Source: an uncultured Collinsella sp. (lineage in GTDB: Bacteria > Actinomycetota > Coriobacteriia > Coriobacteriales > Coriobacteriaceae). From it: a stretch of 33,002 nt of DNA. Positions 8,075 through 15,788 of this stretch are shown here, in pieces (within the stretch, counting starts at the first letter, position 1; the number at the start of each line of letters is the position of its first letter). A program made the translations under genes and the position numbers. Location of the stretch: assembly GCA_902496775.1 (NCBI GenBank), contig CABVCF010000010.1, positions 1 to 33,002 of the forward strand, given 5' to 3'. The notes under the pieces were generated by a model that was given only the letters and a program-made list of their open reading frames with translations, ran no database searches and had not been told where the DNA came from.

Positions 8075-9177
8075 TTCCTTTCGTTAGCTATACGTTCTGC
8101 CTTTTCATATAAATCAACGAGCTTTTGCGCAGAATCGTGGATATCAAAACCAGCCGCTTCGATATCGCGCTTTGCATCAATCCTGAATGGAATCGTTATG
8201 GAATCAGCCCACAGTTTCGGGTCATCAATAGGCAAGCGAGTGACCGCATTGCAGATATCCACATCATGTGTCAACGTATCAGAGATATAGCAAGGCAACC
8301 CCGAAGCAAGAGCCTCCACAACCGAAACCGGAAGACCCTCCCATTTTGATGGAAAGACAAAAGCGTCCATCGCTTGAAGTAGTTCAGGTACGTCAGAACG
8401 ATTGCCTAGAAGAACAATCGAATCAGTTAAACCCTCAGACTCGATTAAACATTCGATTTGGCTGCGAAGAGGACCGTCACCCACCAGTAGCAAAATAGAG
8501 TTGGGATACTTCTTCTTTAGCCCCTTAAACACATCAATCAAGAAGCCGTGGTTCTTCGATTCGTGAAGCCTTCCGACATGGCCAAAGACTAACTTGCCAT
8601 CCAACCCAAGCTGTCCACGCAGTCTTGAACGGTTACTTTCGTCAAATGCATATCTATCAATATCGATAGCGTTCGGAAGGTATAGGTAGCGGTCGCTATT
8701 GAAAGCGCGATCGCCGAAAAGCCACCTACCTGCCTCACTTGAGCATCCAACAAAGAAGTCAGACTCAAAGCGTATCGGGTATTGAAGCGCTGCCTTGACA
8801 ACGGCCCTTATCCCTTCATCATTCCTAGTGCTATGGCTATGGACGATAGTCGCCAACCCGGCTTTTTTGGCAACAGGCACTACGAGAGATGCAGTAGATC
8901 GCATGTGCGAATGAAGAATACACCATTCCTCATGATCAGAAAAAAAAGAACTCCAATTTGAGACGAACTCAAGGAGGCCCGCAGACTCCAAAGACGGCAG
9001 ATGAAATACCCGACCGCCATATGAACGGACAAGAGAATCGAGGTCTCCGGAAGCCCGATCATGAGTGACAAAGTCAAACTGCCACTCGTTGCGATCAATC
9101 TCCTTATAGAGACTCAAAATAGCGCTTTGCGCACCGCCCCTGTCTAGGCTACCAATGTATTGAAGAACGCGTCTCAT
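8065..9177 (-). CDS. GT4 family glycosyltransferase
   Basis: 370-residue GT-B glycosyltransferase. It has the N-terminal GSLDRGGAQSAI motif, IVHSHSTRND before the interdomain region, FGHVGRLHESKNH at the start of the donor domain, and the E-x7-E motif SKWEGLPVSVVEALASGLP. It is closest in style to the EpsF/WcfG type used for capsule and exopolysaccharide; the sugar donor is unknown. It lies 6 nt after an acyltransferase gene and overlaps the deacetylase gene by 10 nt. The coding strand contains a run of eight T (8940-8947), encoding part of the Ser-Phe-Phe-Ser stretch, which is the longest A/T run I noticed inside a gene here. Confidence 0.9.
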   Translation of the reverse strand: MRRVLQYIGSLDRGGAQSAILSLYKEIDRNEWQFDFVTHDRASGDLDSLVRSYGGRVFHLPSLESAGLLEFVSNWSSFFSDHEEWCILHSHMRSTASLVVPVAKKAGLATIVHSHSTRNDEGIRAVVKAALQYPIRFESDFFVGCSSEAGRWLFGDRAFNSDRYLYLPNAIDIDRYAFDESNRSRLRGQLGLDGKLVFGHVGRLHESKNHGFLIDVFKGLKKKYPNSILLLVGDGPLRSQIECLIESEGLTDSIVLLGNRSDVPELLQAMDAFVFPSKWEGLPVSVVEALASGLPCYISDTLTHDVDICNAVTRLPIDDPKLWADSITIPFRIDAKRDIEAAGFDIHDSAQKLVDLYEKAERIANERKCR

Positions 9178-9183
9178 ATGTGC

Positions 9184-9744
9184 CTACTTATTTTTAAACA
9201 AGCTAGTTTGGCGCTTCTGCACACAGACAGAGTCATCGGGAATATGGCCCTTGACAACACTGCCGGCGGCGACGATGCACCCGTTACCGATGTTGGTGCC
9301 TTTAAGAATGATGGTTCCAGCCCCGATCCAGCAATTGGATCCAATTGTGACGTCACCGCAAGTGTATTCCCCATCAACAGAAACCCCACCCCGGAAGATA
9401 TGGTCATGATCATAAACGAGCACATTGGGCCCGAACTCGCAGCAATCACCAACAGTTATTGAAGAACGACAATTGAATTGACATCCTGAATTTAGAAATA
9501 CACCATTACCAAAAGATAGGTTTCCAGCTCCCTGAATATTGAAGGAGCAACGCCCTCTAGTGCGAAGCCTGCTACCAAAATTGACGATTGATCGAGCAGA
9601 GAGTTCAATACCGTCAGATAAGGCAAGACATGTAACTGGATTGTATTTCAGATTAGAACCGTGTACAAGTTTTCCAAAACCAAGGCGCAAGTTCGTTGTT
9701 GCAACACGGATAGCAGCACGCAAATATTTTTTGGGATTACGCAT
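9184..9744 (-). CDS. Hexapeptide-repeat acyltransferase (WbbJ/NodL-like)
   Basis: 186-residue left-handed beta-helix acyltransferase. Hexapeptide repeats fill residues 60-170, for example FGNGVFLNSGCQF, VGDCCEFGPNVLVYDHDH and IGSNCWIGAGTIILKGTNIG. The YDHDH motif contains the probable catalytic His of maltose/galactoside O-acetyltransferase-like enzymes. It probably O-acetylates a sugar of the repeat unit from acetyl-CoA. The first residues are basic (RNPKKYLRAAIR), possibly membrane-associating. ATG 9744 overlaps the stop of the upstream glycosyltransferase gene by 8 nt (ATGCGTAA). It is the second acyltransferase of the locus and has no homopolymer tract, unlike the first. Confidence 0.88.
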   Translation of the reverse strand: MRNPKKYLRAAIRVATTNLRLGFGKLVHGSNLKYNPVTCLALSDGIELSARSIVNFGSRLRTRGRCSFNIQGAGNLSFGNGVFLNSGCQFNCRSSITVGDCCEFGPNVLVYDHDHIFRGGVSVDGEYTCGDVTIGSNCWIGAGTIILKGTNIGNGCIVAAGSVVKGHIPDDSVCVQKRQTSLFKNK

Positions 9745-10855
9745 TTTCTACCCCCATCGCGTCACAAATTACCTCATTAACCTTGCGAACATCGAAGATT
9801 TCCTCTGCCAATCGCCGACTCTCTAAACCCATCTGTTCCTTCAAGCCGGGTTCCTCGATGAGTTTCATCATTGCATTCGCAATTGCTTCAGGATCCTGTG
9901 GCGGAACAAGGAATCCGTTGACACCGTCTTTCACAACCTCTCGACAACCTACGGCGTCAGCGACGATGAGAGGTCTGCCAGTCGACATGGCCTCGAGTGC
10001 AGACTTTGGCGTGCCCTCCCCATAGTAGGAAGGCAACACGAATACAGATGACGCCTCCTGGAAAGGACGCACATAGCCCTGTTTACCATGGAAAACAACA
10101 ATATCTTCGTCGATGTAAGGCTGAATATCATTGATCTTGAGGGCGGTAGGATTGCTATCGAAAGGCCCGATTAGGTCAAACCTGACTTCTGGATGCGTCT
10201 TCTTCACCATTCGAGCAGCCTCGAGATAGTCGAGAACCCCCTTTCCACGAACAAGCCGTCCAACGAAGAGAAACGACATTTTCGAAGGAAATGGGGCCTC
10301 AGAATACTCTGTAGTATTCACACCGGATCCGCGAGTAAGCACAACCTTGTCTCGTCTAAGGATGTGAAGTCCCTCAAAGACCTCCACATCCTCCATATTC
10401 TGAAAGAATACGACCTTGGCATAACGCATAGCATGACGGTACTCCGCGGAAACGATTGCGCGCACAAGTCTCGACTTAGCGTCCTTTGCACGAAAGACAG
10501 AGCCGAGGCCACCCATCATTACGTAAACATCTTCTATGCCGAGCTCGTGTGCAGCAATGCATCCGTAAATATTCGGCTTGGCCTGGTATGTCCACACCTT
10601 ATCGGGCTTTTCCTCGGCGAGAAGCTTATTGAGTGCTCTTTTTGTCGCAATGTCGGATACAGGGTTCATCCCATTACGAGAGACGGGATAGGTGCGGTAT
10701 GAGACCCCATGCATCTTGAAAAAAGAGTCCCATTTCTCGTGTGGCTCGTCACCGAAGACCACGACTTTGCATCCACGGCGTACGAATTCATCAATCATGT
10801 CAATACGAAACTTGGAAATAGACCAAGTAGCAGCAGTAATAACGCAGATTTTCAT
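9737..10855 (-). CDS. GT4 family glycosyltransferase (PglA/CapM-like)
   Basis: 372-residue GT-B glycosyltransferase. The N-terminal domain has TAATWSISKFRIDMIDEF and YQAKPNIYGCIAAH with MMGGLGSVF, a pattern of PglA/WbnK-like enzymes that add the second sugar to an undecaprenyl-diphospho-sugar. The donor half has FLFVGRLVRGKGV and the E-x7-E motif YGEGTPKSALEAMSTGRP. The gene follows directly on the initiating phosphoglycosyl transferase, overlapping by one base (TAATG), which fits addition of sugar two. The exact donor, perhaps GalNAc as in PglA, is an inference from family resemblance and neighbours. Confidence 0.88.
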   Translation of the reverse strand: MKICVITAATWSISKFRIDMIDEFVRRGCKVVVFGDEPHEKWDSFFKMHGVSYRTYPVSRNGMNPVSDIATKRALNKLLAEEKPDKVWTYQAKPNIYGCIAAHELGIEDVYVMMGGLGSVFRAKDAKSRLVRAIVSAEYRHAMRYAKVVFFQNMEDVEVFEGLHILRRDKVVLTRGSGVNTTEYSEAPFPSKMSFLFVGRLVRGKGVLDYLEAARMVKKTHPEVRFDLIGPFDSNPTALKINDIQPYIDEDIVVFHGKQGYVRPFQEASSVFVLPSYYGEGTPKSALEAMSTGRPLIVADAVGCREVVKDGVNGFLVPPQDPEAIANAMMKLIEEPGLKEQMGLESRRLAEEIFDVRKVNEVICDAMGVENA

Positions 10856-11613
10856 TACTTGTCTTTTTGTGCTGGCACATCGGACTCGACAAAATCGTTT
10901 TCAGTGCTAGAGACCCTGCCTTCCACAACTTCGGAACCCGAAAGCTTCGAAAATGTGCCGAAGAAGCATTTGAAGTCAAAAGCAACGCTTCGGCGGCGTA
11001 CATACTCGCCGTCAAGGGCAGACTTCGCTTCGATGGTCAGTTCGTCGCGCCCGTTTATCTGCGCCCAGCCAGTGAGACCTGGCCGAATATCATTGGCGCC
11101 GCAAGCGTCGCGCTCAGCCACAAGGTCAAATTGGCTCCATAATGCAGGACGAGGGCCAATGACAGACATGTCACCTTTAAAGATATTCCAAAGCTGCGGT
11201 AGCTCATCCAGGCTAAGCTTGCGCAATGTAGGACCAACAGGAGTCAACCAGTCACTCGCATTAATCATATGACTAGGCAAATCTGGGGTATCGATACGCA
11301 TCGTTCGAAACTTATAGATGTCGAAAAGCTTCTTATCTTTTCCAACACGCTTCTGCTTGAAAATGATAGGGCCCGGGCTCGTGAGCTTTACGGCAAGCGC
11401 AGTGCCTGCAATCACTGGACTCAGCACGATAAGTCCTAGACTGCTTGAAACAATATCAAACGCACGCTTAATGAATCGATAGCCAAGCTTGCCATCAAGA
11501 TTAAGCTCATTCGCAACTGATTCAGGAATGGAACTAAGCGCATACACTGCAGGCGCATCAGAAGGCGAAAGCTCAGCGTTCATTGCCTGTTCAATAGTCT
11601 TGATTTCAATCAT
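10855..11613 (-). CDS. Initiating undecaprenyl-phosphate sugar-1-phosphate transferase
   Basis: 252-residue polyprenol-phosphate phosphoglycosyl transferase (PglC/WcaJ C-terminal family). It transfers a sugar-1-phosphate from a UDP-sugar to undecaprenyl phosphate and starts the repeat unit. Visible marks are the membrane helix at residues 53-75 (DIVSSSLGLIVLSPVIAG), SPGPIIFKQKRVG, YKFRTM, SLDELPQLWNIFKGDMS with the catalytic Asp-Glu pair, GPRP and RPGLTGWAQINGR. An N-terminal stretch of about 45 residues before the helix and a polar C-terminal tail of about 25 residues extend beyond the minimal PglC domain, but the multi-helix N-terminal part of WcaJ/WbaP is absent. It lies 6 nt after the dehydratase gene. 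Confidence 0.92.
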   Translation of the reverse strand: MIEIKTIEQAMNAELSPSDAPAVYALSSIPESVANELNLDGKLGYRFIKRAFDIVSSSLGLIVLSPVIAGTALAVKLTSPGPIIFKQKRVGKDKKLFDIYKFRTMRIDTPDLPSHMINASDWLTPVGPTLRKLSLDELPQLWNIFKGDMSVIGPRPALWSQFDLVAERDACGANDIRPGLTGWAQINGRDELTIEAKSALDGEYVRRRSVAFDFKCFFGTFSKLSGSEVVEGRVSSTENDFVESDVPAQKDK

Positions 11614-11619
11614 AAGTGC

Positions 11620-13500
11620 CTAATCGTTAAACTGCGGATGATATGTAGGTACAACCTCAGCGAGCACGGACTTAACCGTGTCGTTATCCTTGTCGAGGCA
11701 GTCATGAAGCTTCTCAAGCTTGTCTTTGATCTCTTCCATCTTGTCGGCCTCGGCTGTGGAGATGCGAATCTCGGAATGCTCGGTAGGCAGGAGCTGCTCG
11801 TTGTCCATAAGGAGCTCCTCGTACATCTTTTCGCCAGGACGCAGGCCGACTTCTTTGATCTGGATATCCTTGCCAGGCTTAAGACCGCTCAGCGTAATAA
11901 GGTTGATGGCAAGGTCATAGATCTTGACCGGCTCACCCATGTCCAGAACAAAGATCTCGCCGCCATGCGCCAAAGCGCCGGCAGTAATGACAAGCTTGCT
12001 GGCCTCCGGGATGGTCATGAAGTAACGTGTGATGTCCTTGTGCGTAATGGTGATAGGGCCACCCTCACGAAGCTGGCGTTTAAACAACGGAATAACCGAT
12101 CCATGACTACCCAGAACATTACCAAAGCGAACAGCCGTAAAGATGATCTTACTGTTTGCCGCGTAATACTGAACGATCATCTCGTCCATACGCTTGGTGG
12201 CACCCATTACGTTAGTGGGATTAACCGCCTTATCGGTAGAAATCTGCACATAGTGGCTGCACTGGTACTTGTCGGCAAGGCGCACGACGTTGAGCGTGCC
12301 AAAAACGTTATTCTCGATTGCCTCGCGGGCGTTGTGTTCCATAAGAGGAACGTGTTTGTGGGCTGCAGCGTGGAAAACAACTTGAGGATGGTACTTCTCA
12401 AAGACCTTGGTAATCGCTGGGAGATGCGTAATGGAGCCGATATAGACTTGAATATCAGTGCCTTGATCATGAGCGGTCTTGATGATGTCGTGATACAGCT
12501 CGTAGGTAGTGTTCTCGTAAATGTCGAACAACACGATTTGCGCAGGTTTTGCCGGAAGCAACTGACGTACAAGCTCTGAGCCAATAGATCCGCCGCCGCC
12601 CGTGACCAAAATGCGCTTACCGGTAACGTAACCCATCTGGTTAAGGTCAAGCGATTTCTCCTCACGAGAAAGCAAGTCACTGATCTCGACCTCACGAAGG
12701 GCAACCCTGCCTACACCATCCTGCGGAATATCGCGCACATTGGGGAGCGTGAGGACCCTAAGGCCTGTCTTCATGCATAGGTCATAGATACGCTGACGCT
12801 CTTCATGCGTGGCGCTCGGAATTGCCACGACAATCTGCTCCGCTTCACAATCATGCGCAATAGTAGGGATATCGGCGCAAGTACCGCAGACCTTAACGTC
12901 ATGAATACGCTGATTTTGCTTATTGGGATCATCATCAACAACGGCAACCGGATCTCCGATCATATCGGGGTCTCCGTTGAGCATGCGCTTGATGGAAAGA
13001 GAGCCGGTCTCACCTGCTCCTACGATGAGCGTACGCGGGAGATGCGCATCGGAATTGCTTTTAAAGCGCCAGAGCTGGCTACCATAAATTGCGCGAATGG
13101 CAAAGCGTCCGCCACCGCAAATGATGAGCACAACGGCCCATGCCATAACATCCTCGCGGAGCGACATGCCCTTGTCGAATAACACGTTAAAGATAACGTC
13201 GCCAATTACCGAGCCTACCGTTACAGCAGCAACAATACGTCCAGCCTCAGAAATGCTCGCATAGCGCCACAAGCTGCTATACATATGAAAGAACCAAAAA
13301 ACAACAACGTTAACAAGCGCAAGCACAAGAATAGCCGGGCATGCGCCGGCTGCTCCGCTGAGCGTCGCCCAATGCTGCGTTCCCCACGATGCAACAAACA
13401 CAGCAATAAAAGTTGCAGCAATGTCATATGCCATCAACGCATACGGCTCAAATGCGCTTAGCTTCCCCTTTTGCTTTGCACTCTTGGATTCGGTGTTCAA
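11620..13500 (-). CDS. Membrane-bound NDP-sugar 4,6-dehydratase (CapD/PglF/WbpM family)
   Basis: 626 residues. About four membrane helices occupy residues 20-135. An NAD-binding-like domain follows with IVGAGETGS, then the C-terminal SDR domain with TGGGGSIGSELVRQ, HAAAHKHVPLME and STDKAVNPTNVMGATKR. The last motif has Met in place of the usual SDR Tyr, as in PglF/WbpM. The enzyme dehydrates UDP-GlcNAc to a 4-keto-6-deoxy sugar, the precursor of bacillosamine or QuiNAc/FucNAc; which one cannot be told, because no aminotransferase or reductase is in the window. The track-length start is TTG at 13500 with an AAGAAGAG purine stretch upstream. No ATG is available before residue 24, so the start is somewhat uncertain. 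Confidence 0.92.
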   Translation of the reverse strand: MNTESKSAKQKGKLSAFEPYALMAYDIAATFIAVFVASWGTQHWATLSGAAGACPAILVLALVNVVVFWFFHMYSSLWRYASISEAGRIVAAVTVGSVIGDVIFNVLFDKGMSLREDVMAWAVVLIICGGGRFAIRAIYGSQLWRFKSNSDAHLPRTLIVGAGETGSLSIKRMLNGDPDMIGDPVAVVDDDPNKQNQRIHDVKVCGTCADIPTIAHDCEAEQIVVAIPSATHEERQRIYDLCMKTGLRVLTLPNVRDIPQDGVGRVALREVEISDLLSREEKSLDLNQMGYVTGKRILVTGGGGSIGSELVRQLLPAKPAQIVLFDIYENTTYELYHDIIKTAHDQGTDIQVYIGSITHLPAITKVFEKYHPQVVFHAAAHKHVPLMEHNAREAIENNVFGTLNVVRLADKYQCSHYVQISTDKAVNPTNVMGATKRMDEMIVQYYAANSKIIFTAVRFGNVLGSHGSVIPLFKRQLREGGPITITHKDITRYFMTIPEASKLVITAGALAHGGEIFVLDMGEPVKIYDLAINLITLSGLKPGKDIQIKEVGLRPGEKMYEELLMDNEQLLPTEHSEIRISTAEADKMEEIKDKLEKLHDCLDKDNDTVKSVLAEVVPTYHPQFND

Positions 13501-13531
13501 AACTCTTCTTCTCTTCCCTATTGATCCCGTT

Positions 13532-13550
13532 ATCCCCGGCCCCCGGGGAT
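13532..13550 (-). promoter_or_regulatory. GC-rich hairpin in the leader of the dehydratase gene
   Basis: Perfect 8-bp stem (ATCCCCGG at 13543-13550 read on the minus strand, pairing with CCGGGGAT at 13532-13539) and a 3-nt loop, in the 81-nt gap between the NusG-like gene and the first biosynthetic gene. No T-run follows, so it is not a standard terminator. It is a candidate RNA recognition or pausing element for the adjacent antiterminator (inference). Confidence 0.45.
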
Positions 13551-13581
13551 CCTCCCTGTTCCGTTAAACAGTCGCCAGCAG

Positions 13582-14127
13582 CTAGGCGATCGCCTTTTTA
13601 AGGTTGCGCATGACTCGCTGCTCGGCCGAAAGCACGGCAAGGCCAACGCGCGTAGCCACGCGTCGGCCGCACAGATCGAGCTCCAAATAAGCAGTGCTCT
13701 TGCGTCTGTTAATGGTTTTGATAAGGCCTTCGTGGCCCAACAGCGGACCAGCCGTTACTACAACCTGATCGCCGTCTTTTAAGGCCTCGCTCATGGGCAC
13801 TACGCGGTCTCCCCTATGCGTAAAGCCTCCAATAAGCTGGACCTCTTCTTTTGCCAACGGCACAAACTGACCGTCCTGGGCAAGCACCCGGGCAAGGTCG
13901 TCCATACGCAGCAGATACTGTTGCACGGTGCGGGGATCTGCCGTATCGCAGATAAGGTAACCGGGAAAGAGCGGCTTGGTCGTATCGACCCATTCGCCGT
14001 GAACCTTGATCTCGGTTTGAAATTGGGGATAAAAGAGCTCCTGTATGGCACTCGCCGGCACCATACGCTCAATGCGCTCGCGCATTACATCTTCGCGACC
14101 ATTAATGACCTGAATCACATACCACAC
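13582..14127 (-). CDS. NusG-family specialised antitermination factor (LoaP/RfaH/UpxY-like)
   Basis: 181 residues from GTG 14127. The N-terminal NGN domain begins VWYVIQVINGREDVMRERI, the usual NusG-paralogue opening, and includes the PLFPGYLICDT segment (PGY is diagnostic). The C-terminal KOW domain has DGDQVVVTAGPLLGHEGLIKTINRRKSTAYLEL. Such paralogues bind RNA polymerase during transcription of one long operon and suppress termination. Starts at 14136 and 14133 (also GTG) are possible, but 14127 leaves AAGGGGG 8 nt upstream and gives the normal family N-terminus. It is the first gene before the polysaccharide genes, on the same strand, and is too divergent to be housekeeping NusG. LoaP is the best named relative in Gram-positives; this assignment is inferred. 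Confidence 0.85.
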   Translation of the reverse strand: MWYVIQVINGREDVMRERIERMVPASAIQELFYPQFQTEIKVHGEWVDTTKPLFPGYLICDTADPRTVQQYLLRMDDLARVLAQDGQFVPLAKEEVQLIGGFTHRGDRVVPMSEALKDGDQVVVTAGPLLGHEGLIKTINRRKSTAYLELDLCGRRVATRVGLAVLSAEQRVMRNLKKAIA

Positions 14128-14136
14128 GAGCACCAC

Positions 14137-14875
14137 CCCCTTGCTGTCTTACGTGTGGCTCACGGGGTTTGGGTATGGCTTCGCCAGGGCGCTTGTGCGC
14201 GAAGGCGCTCCATATTCAAACCCTGAGCCCAGTTAGACAAGCACGTGGCTCTGCCCCACCGTGAACGGTATGTATAGAAGCAGTTGCTAGATTCGCGGAC
14301 GTGTATCGCAAAAATAAACGCGACCCCAGCTGGCTGCGTGCGACCCAGTCAAGCGGGCACAAAACTGAACCGCACGCAAACAGCTGCAGGACTGCTGTGG
14401 TTTGCCGAACGCAACTTATTGCACAGCGTAATGCGAACTTATAAATAGCCACAAAAACTAATGCAAAATCGCGCATGGCAATCGATATTGGAGCTCGTGG
14501 TGTTTCTGGCACCGCCGTTACGGCCGGATGCTGATCGACCCTGCGCTTTGCAACTTGCTGGAGCCGCGAGCACAGTTGAACTCATGTAACGTTAGGTATC
14601 CTAGCACAAGCTGTTAGCGAAACTGATTTGGGCAGTACTGGACAACATTTCGTTCATTTAGCGTGTTCAAGGGGGCTGTTTTGCGATGTTGTTCACATTG
14701 ATGCAGGTTATTAAGGTAGTGGGGGGTGATTAGGGGCGTTCCTGAAGCCCAAATGGAACGGCGATCTACACTGATAATCGCGTTTGTGTAACAAACTATG
14801 TACAGACATGTGAAATAAATTGTGCAACTTTTTGTTGGCGTAGGAGGGGTTTGCGGCGCAAGGTATTTTGGCATG
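14137..14875. other. Gene-poor promoter/leader region of the polysaccharide operon
   Basis: About 740 nt without a convincing gene. Apart from the leader hairpin described separately, I see AT-rich patches suited to minus-strand promoters (around 14440-14470 on the minus strand: TTATAA preceded 16 nt earlier by TTGCAT; and TATACA near 14270-14276), none with strong consensus. Short open frames here have no ribosome binding site and no recognisable protein pattern. Confidence 0.5.
14174..14214 (-). promoter_or_regulatory. Structured RNA leader upstream of the NusG-like gene
   Basis: Nested inverted repeats: outer TATGG/CCATA (14174-14178 and 14210-14214), inner CTTCGC/GCGAAG (14179-14184 and 14199-14204), with a competing GCGC pair (14089-type arms at 14189-14192 and 14197-14200). 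It lies about 50 nt before the start codon and is not followed by a T-run, so it is more likely regulatory than a terminator. Confidence 0.4.
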
Positions 14876-14906
14876 AAAAAAGGCCTTCGGAATACCGAAG
14901 GCCTTT
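14876..14906 (-). terminator. Intrinsic terminator of the tRNA-Ala gene
   Basis: Perfect 12-bp stem AAAGGCCTTCGG/CCGAAGGCCTTT (14895-14906 and 14879-14890) with a 4-nt loop, followed on the minus strand by six T (14876-14881). It begins 10 nt after the CCA end of the tRNA. It would also insulate the tRNA from the polysaccharide operon downstream. Confidence 0.9.
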
Positions 14907-14916
14907 GCATTCACGA

Positions 14917-14992
14917 TGGTGGAGACGAGGGGGATCGAACCCCTGACCTCTTGACTGCCAGTCAAGCGCTCTCCCAGCTGAGCTACGCCCCC
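14917..14992 (-). tRNA. tRNA-Ala (anticodon GGC), CCA encoded
   Basis: 76-nt cloverleaf on the minus strand. The acceptor stem pairs GGGGGCG with CGTCTCC and contains the G3:U70 wobble that marks alanine tRNAs. The D arm is GCTC...GAGC, the anticodon stem is CTTGA/TCAAG around loop CTGGCAG (anticodon GGC), and the T arm is AGGGG/CCCCT around TTCGATC. The 3' CCA is genomically encoded (14917-14919). It has its own promoter and terminator. Confidence 0.96.
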
Positions 14993-15005
14993 GTGACGAG
15001 GAGAT

Positions 15006-15034
15006 ACTCTAGGGGAAGATTCTTAGTTGTGCAA
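15006..15034 (-). promoter_or_regulatory. Promoter of the tRNA-Ala gene
   Basis: On the minus strand TTGCAC (15029-15034) and TAGAGT (15006-15011) are separated by 17 nt, a sigma70-type spacing, and the -10 box lies 13 nt before the tRNA 5' end. Confidence 0.65.
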
Positions 15035-15085
15035 GAAGTTTTTTGCAATTGATCCTCGCACTTACGGGTTTTCCTGGGACGGGGC

Positions 15086-15116
15086 AAAAATAATCACTCT
15101 ACGAGCGATTATTTTT
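15086..15116 (-). terminator. Terminator at the end of the thiamine pyrophosphokinase gene
   Basis: AAAAATAATC (15086-15095) pairs with GATTATTTTT (15107-15116), an 11-nt loop containing the stop codon. The stem runs into T on both strands, so it could work in either direction. The hairpin overlaps the last codons of the gene. Confidence 0.65.
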
Positions 15117-15779
15117 ATCCGCCGTCCCGATAAAACCCTGATGCAGCAAATACGCTATTGCAGTACCGGTGTGGACTTCGATCTTTGCAGTAGATCTTAC
15201 TATGTTGCTAATGCCTGTGTCGGCCAACAAACCCAGGGGGCTGTGATCTAGTTCCCACTCTAGGCCGTGCTCGCTAACCTCGGTATTGGGGGCTATGGCG
15301 ATGATGGAAAACGTCTTGCCTTCGGCACCTTCGATGGCCCAGGATTCGCCTCCGTGTAGGATGCGGGCCGTGGTCTCGTACTCGGCAATCCAGACAGGGG
15401 CATCCTCATAGCCTGCAAGCAACCCCAGTACGGAAAGCGCCATGTCCGGACGACCGCCCGTAGCGCAGGTCGCAACCACTTCGGCACCCGGCCAACGACG
15501 GCGGACGGAATCGAGCGCCAGCGCCAGATCGGTATAGTCCTTGTAGGGGTCGTGGCGTTCTACCTCAAAGTCCGTGGCGGCATCGACCAACGCACGACCC
15601 GCATCGCTCACCGTGTCGGCATCCCCCACATAAACGTCGCAGCTCAGGCCGGCACCCAGAAGGGCATCCAGGCCGCGGTCCACGGCGACAACGTGGTCGC
15701 ACTCCCCTGCAAGCCTACGCAACAGATCCGCGCTCGCCACCACGGGCGAGCCGCAGACCACTAATACCTTGCAAGCCAC
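15099..15779 (-). CDS. thiN: Thiamine pyrophosphokinase
   Basis: 226 residues. The enzyme transfers pyrophosphate from ATP to thiamine to give thiamine diphosphate in the cytosol. Family marks are VVCGSP at strand one, VAVDRGLDALLGAGLSCDVYVGDADTVS (the D-x-x-xGD-D/S segment), HDPYKDYTDLALAL (the conserved K-D-x-TD motif) and CATGGRPDMALS, where the usual GGRxDH has Met in place of His. The C-terminal domain is a beta sandwich with LDHSPLGLL and GISNIV, typical of the family. Length is normal. It lies 9 nt downstream of a HAD hydrolase gene and is probably cotranscribed with it. No TPP riboswitch is visible upstream. Confidence 0.93.
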   Translation of the reverse strand: MACKVLVVCGSPVVASADLLRRLAGECDHVVAVDRGLDALLGAGLSCDVYVGDADTVSDAGRALVDAATDFEVERHDPYKDYTDLALALDSVRRRWPGAEVVATCATGGRPDMALSVLGLLAGYEDAPVWIAEYETTARILHGGESWAIEGAEGKTFSIIAIAPNTEVSEHGLEWELDHSPLGLLADTGISNIVRSTAKIEVHTGTAIAYLLHQGFIGTADKNNRS

Positions 15780-15788
15780 GGCCCTCGC

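Noticed and set aside
13582..13600. Palindrome GGCGATCGCC followed by T-run as a plus-strand terminator
   Set aside because: It lies inside the end of the NusG-like gene and no plus-strand gene precedes it; the palindrome is five pairs only.
14216..14512. 98-codon minus-strand frame upstream of the NusG-like gene
   Set aside because: No ribosome binding site, no recognisable pattern and mixed composition; better seen as leader/promoter DNA.
14876..14992. tRNA-Ala as an integration site for the polysaccharide locus
   Set aside because: No integrase and no repeated copy of the tRNA 3' end is visible in the window, so there is no positive evidence.
14822..15052. Plus-strand open frame containing a GDRTPDLLTASQALSQLSY-like stretch
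   Set aside because: It is the antisense translation of the tRNA-Ala gene, a well-known false protein; no ribosome binding site.
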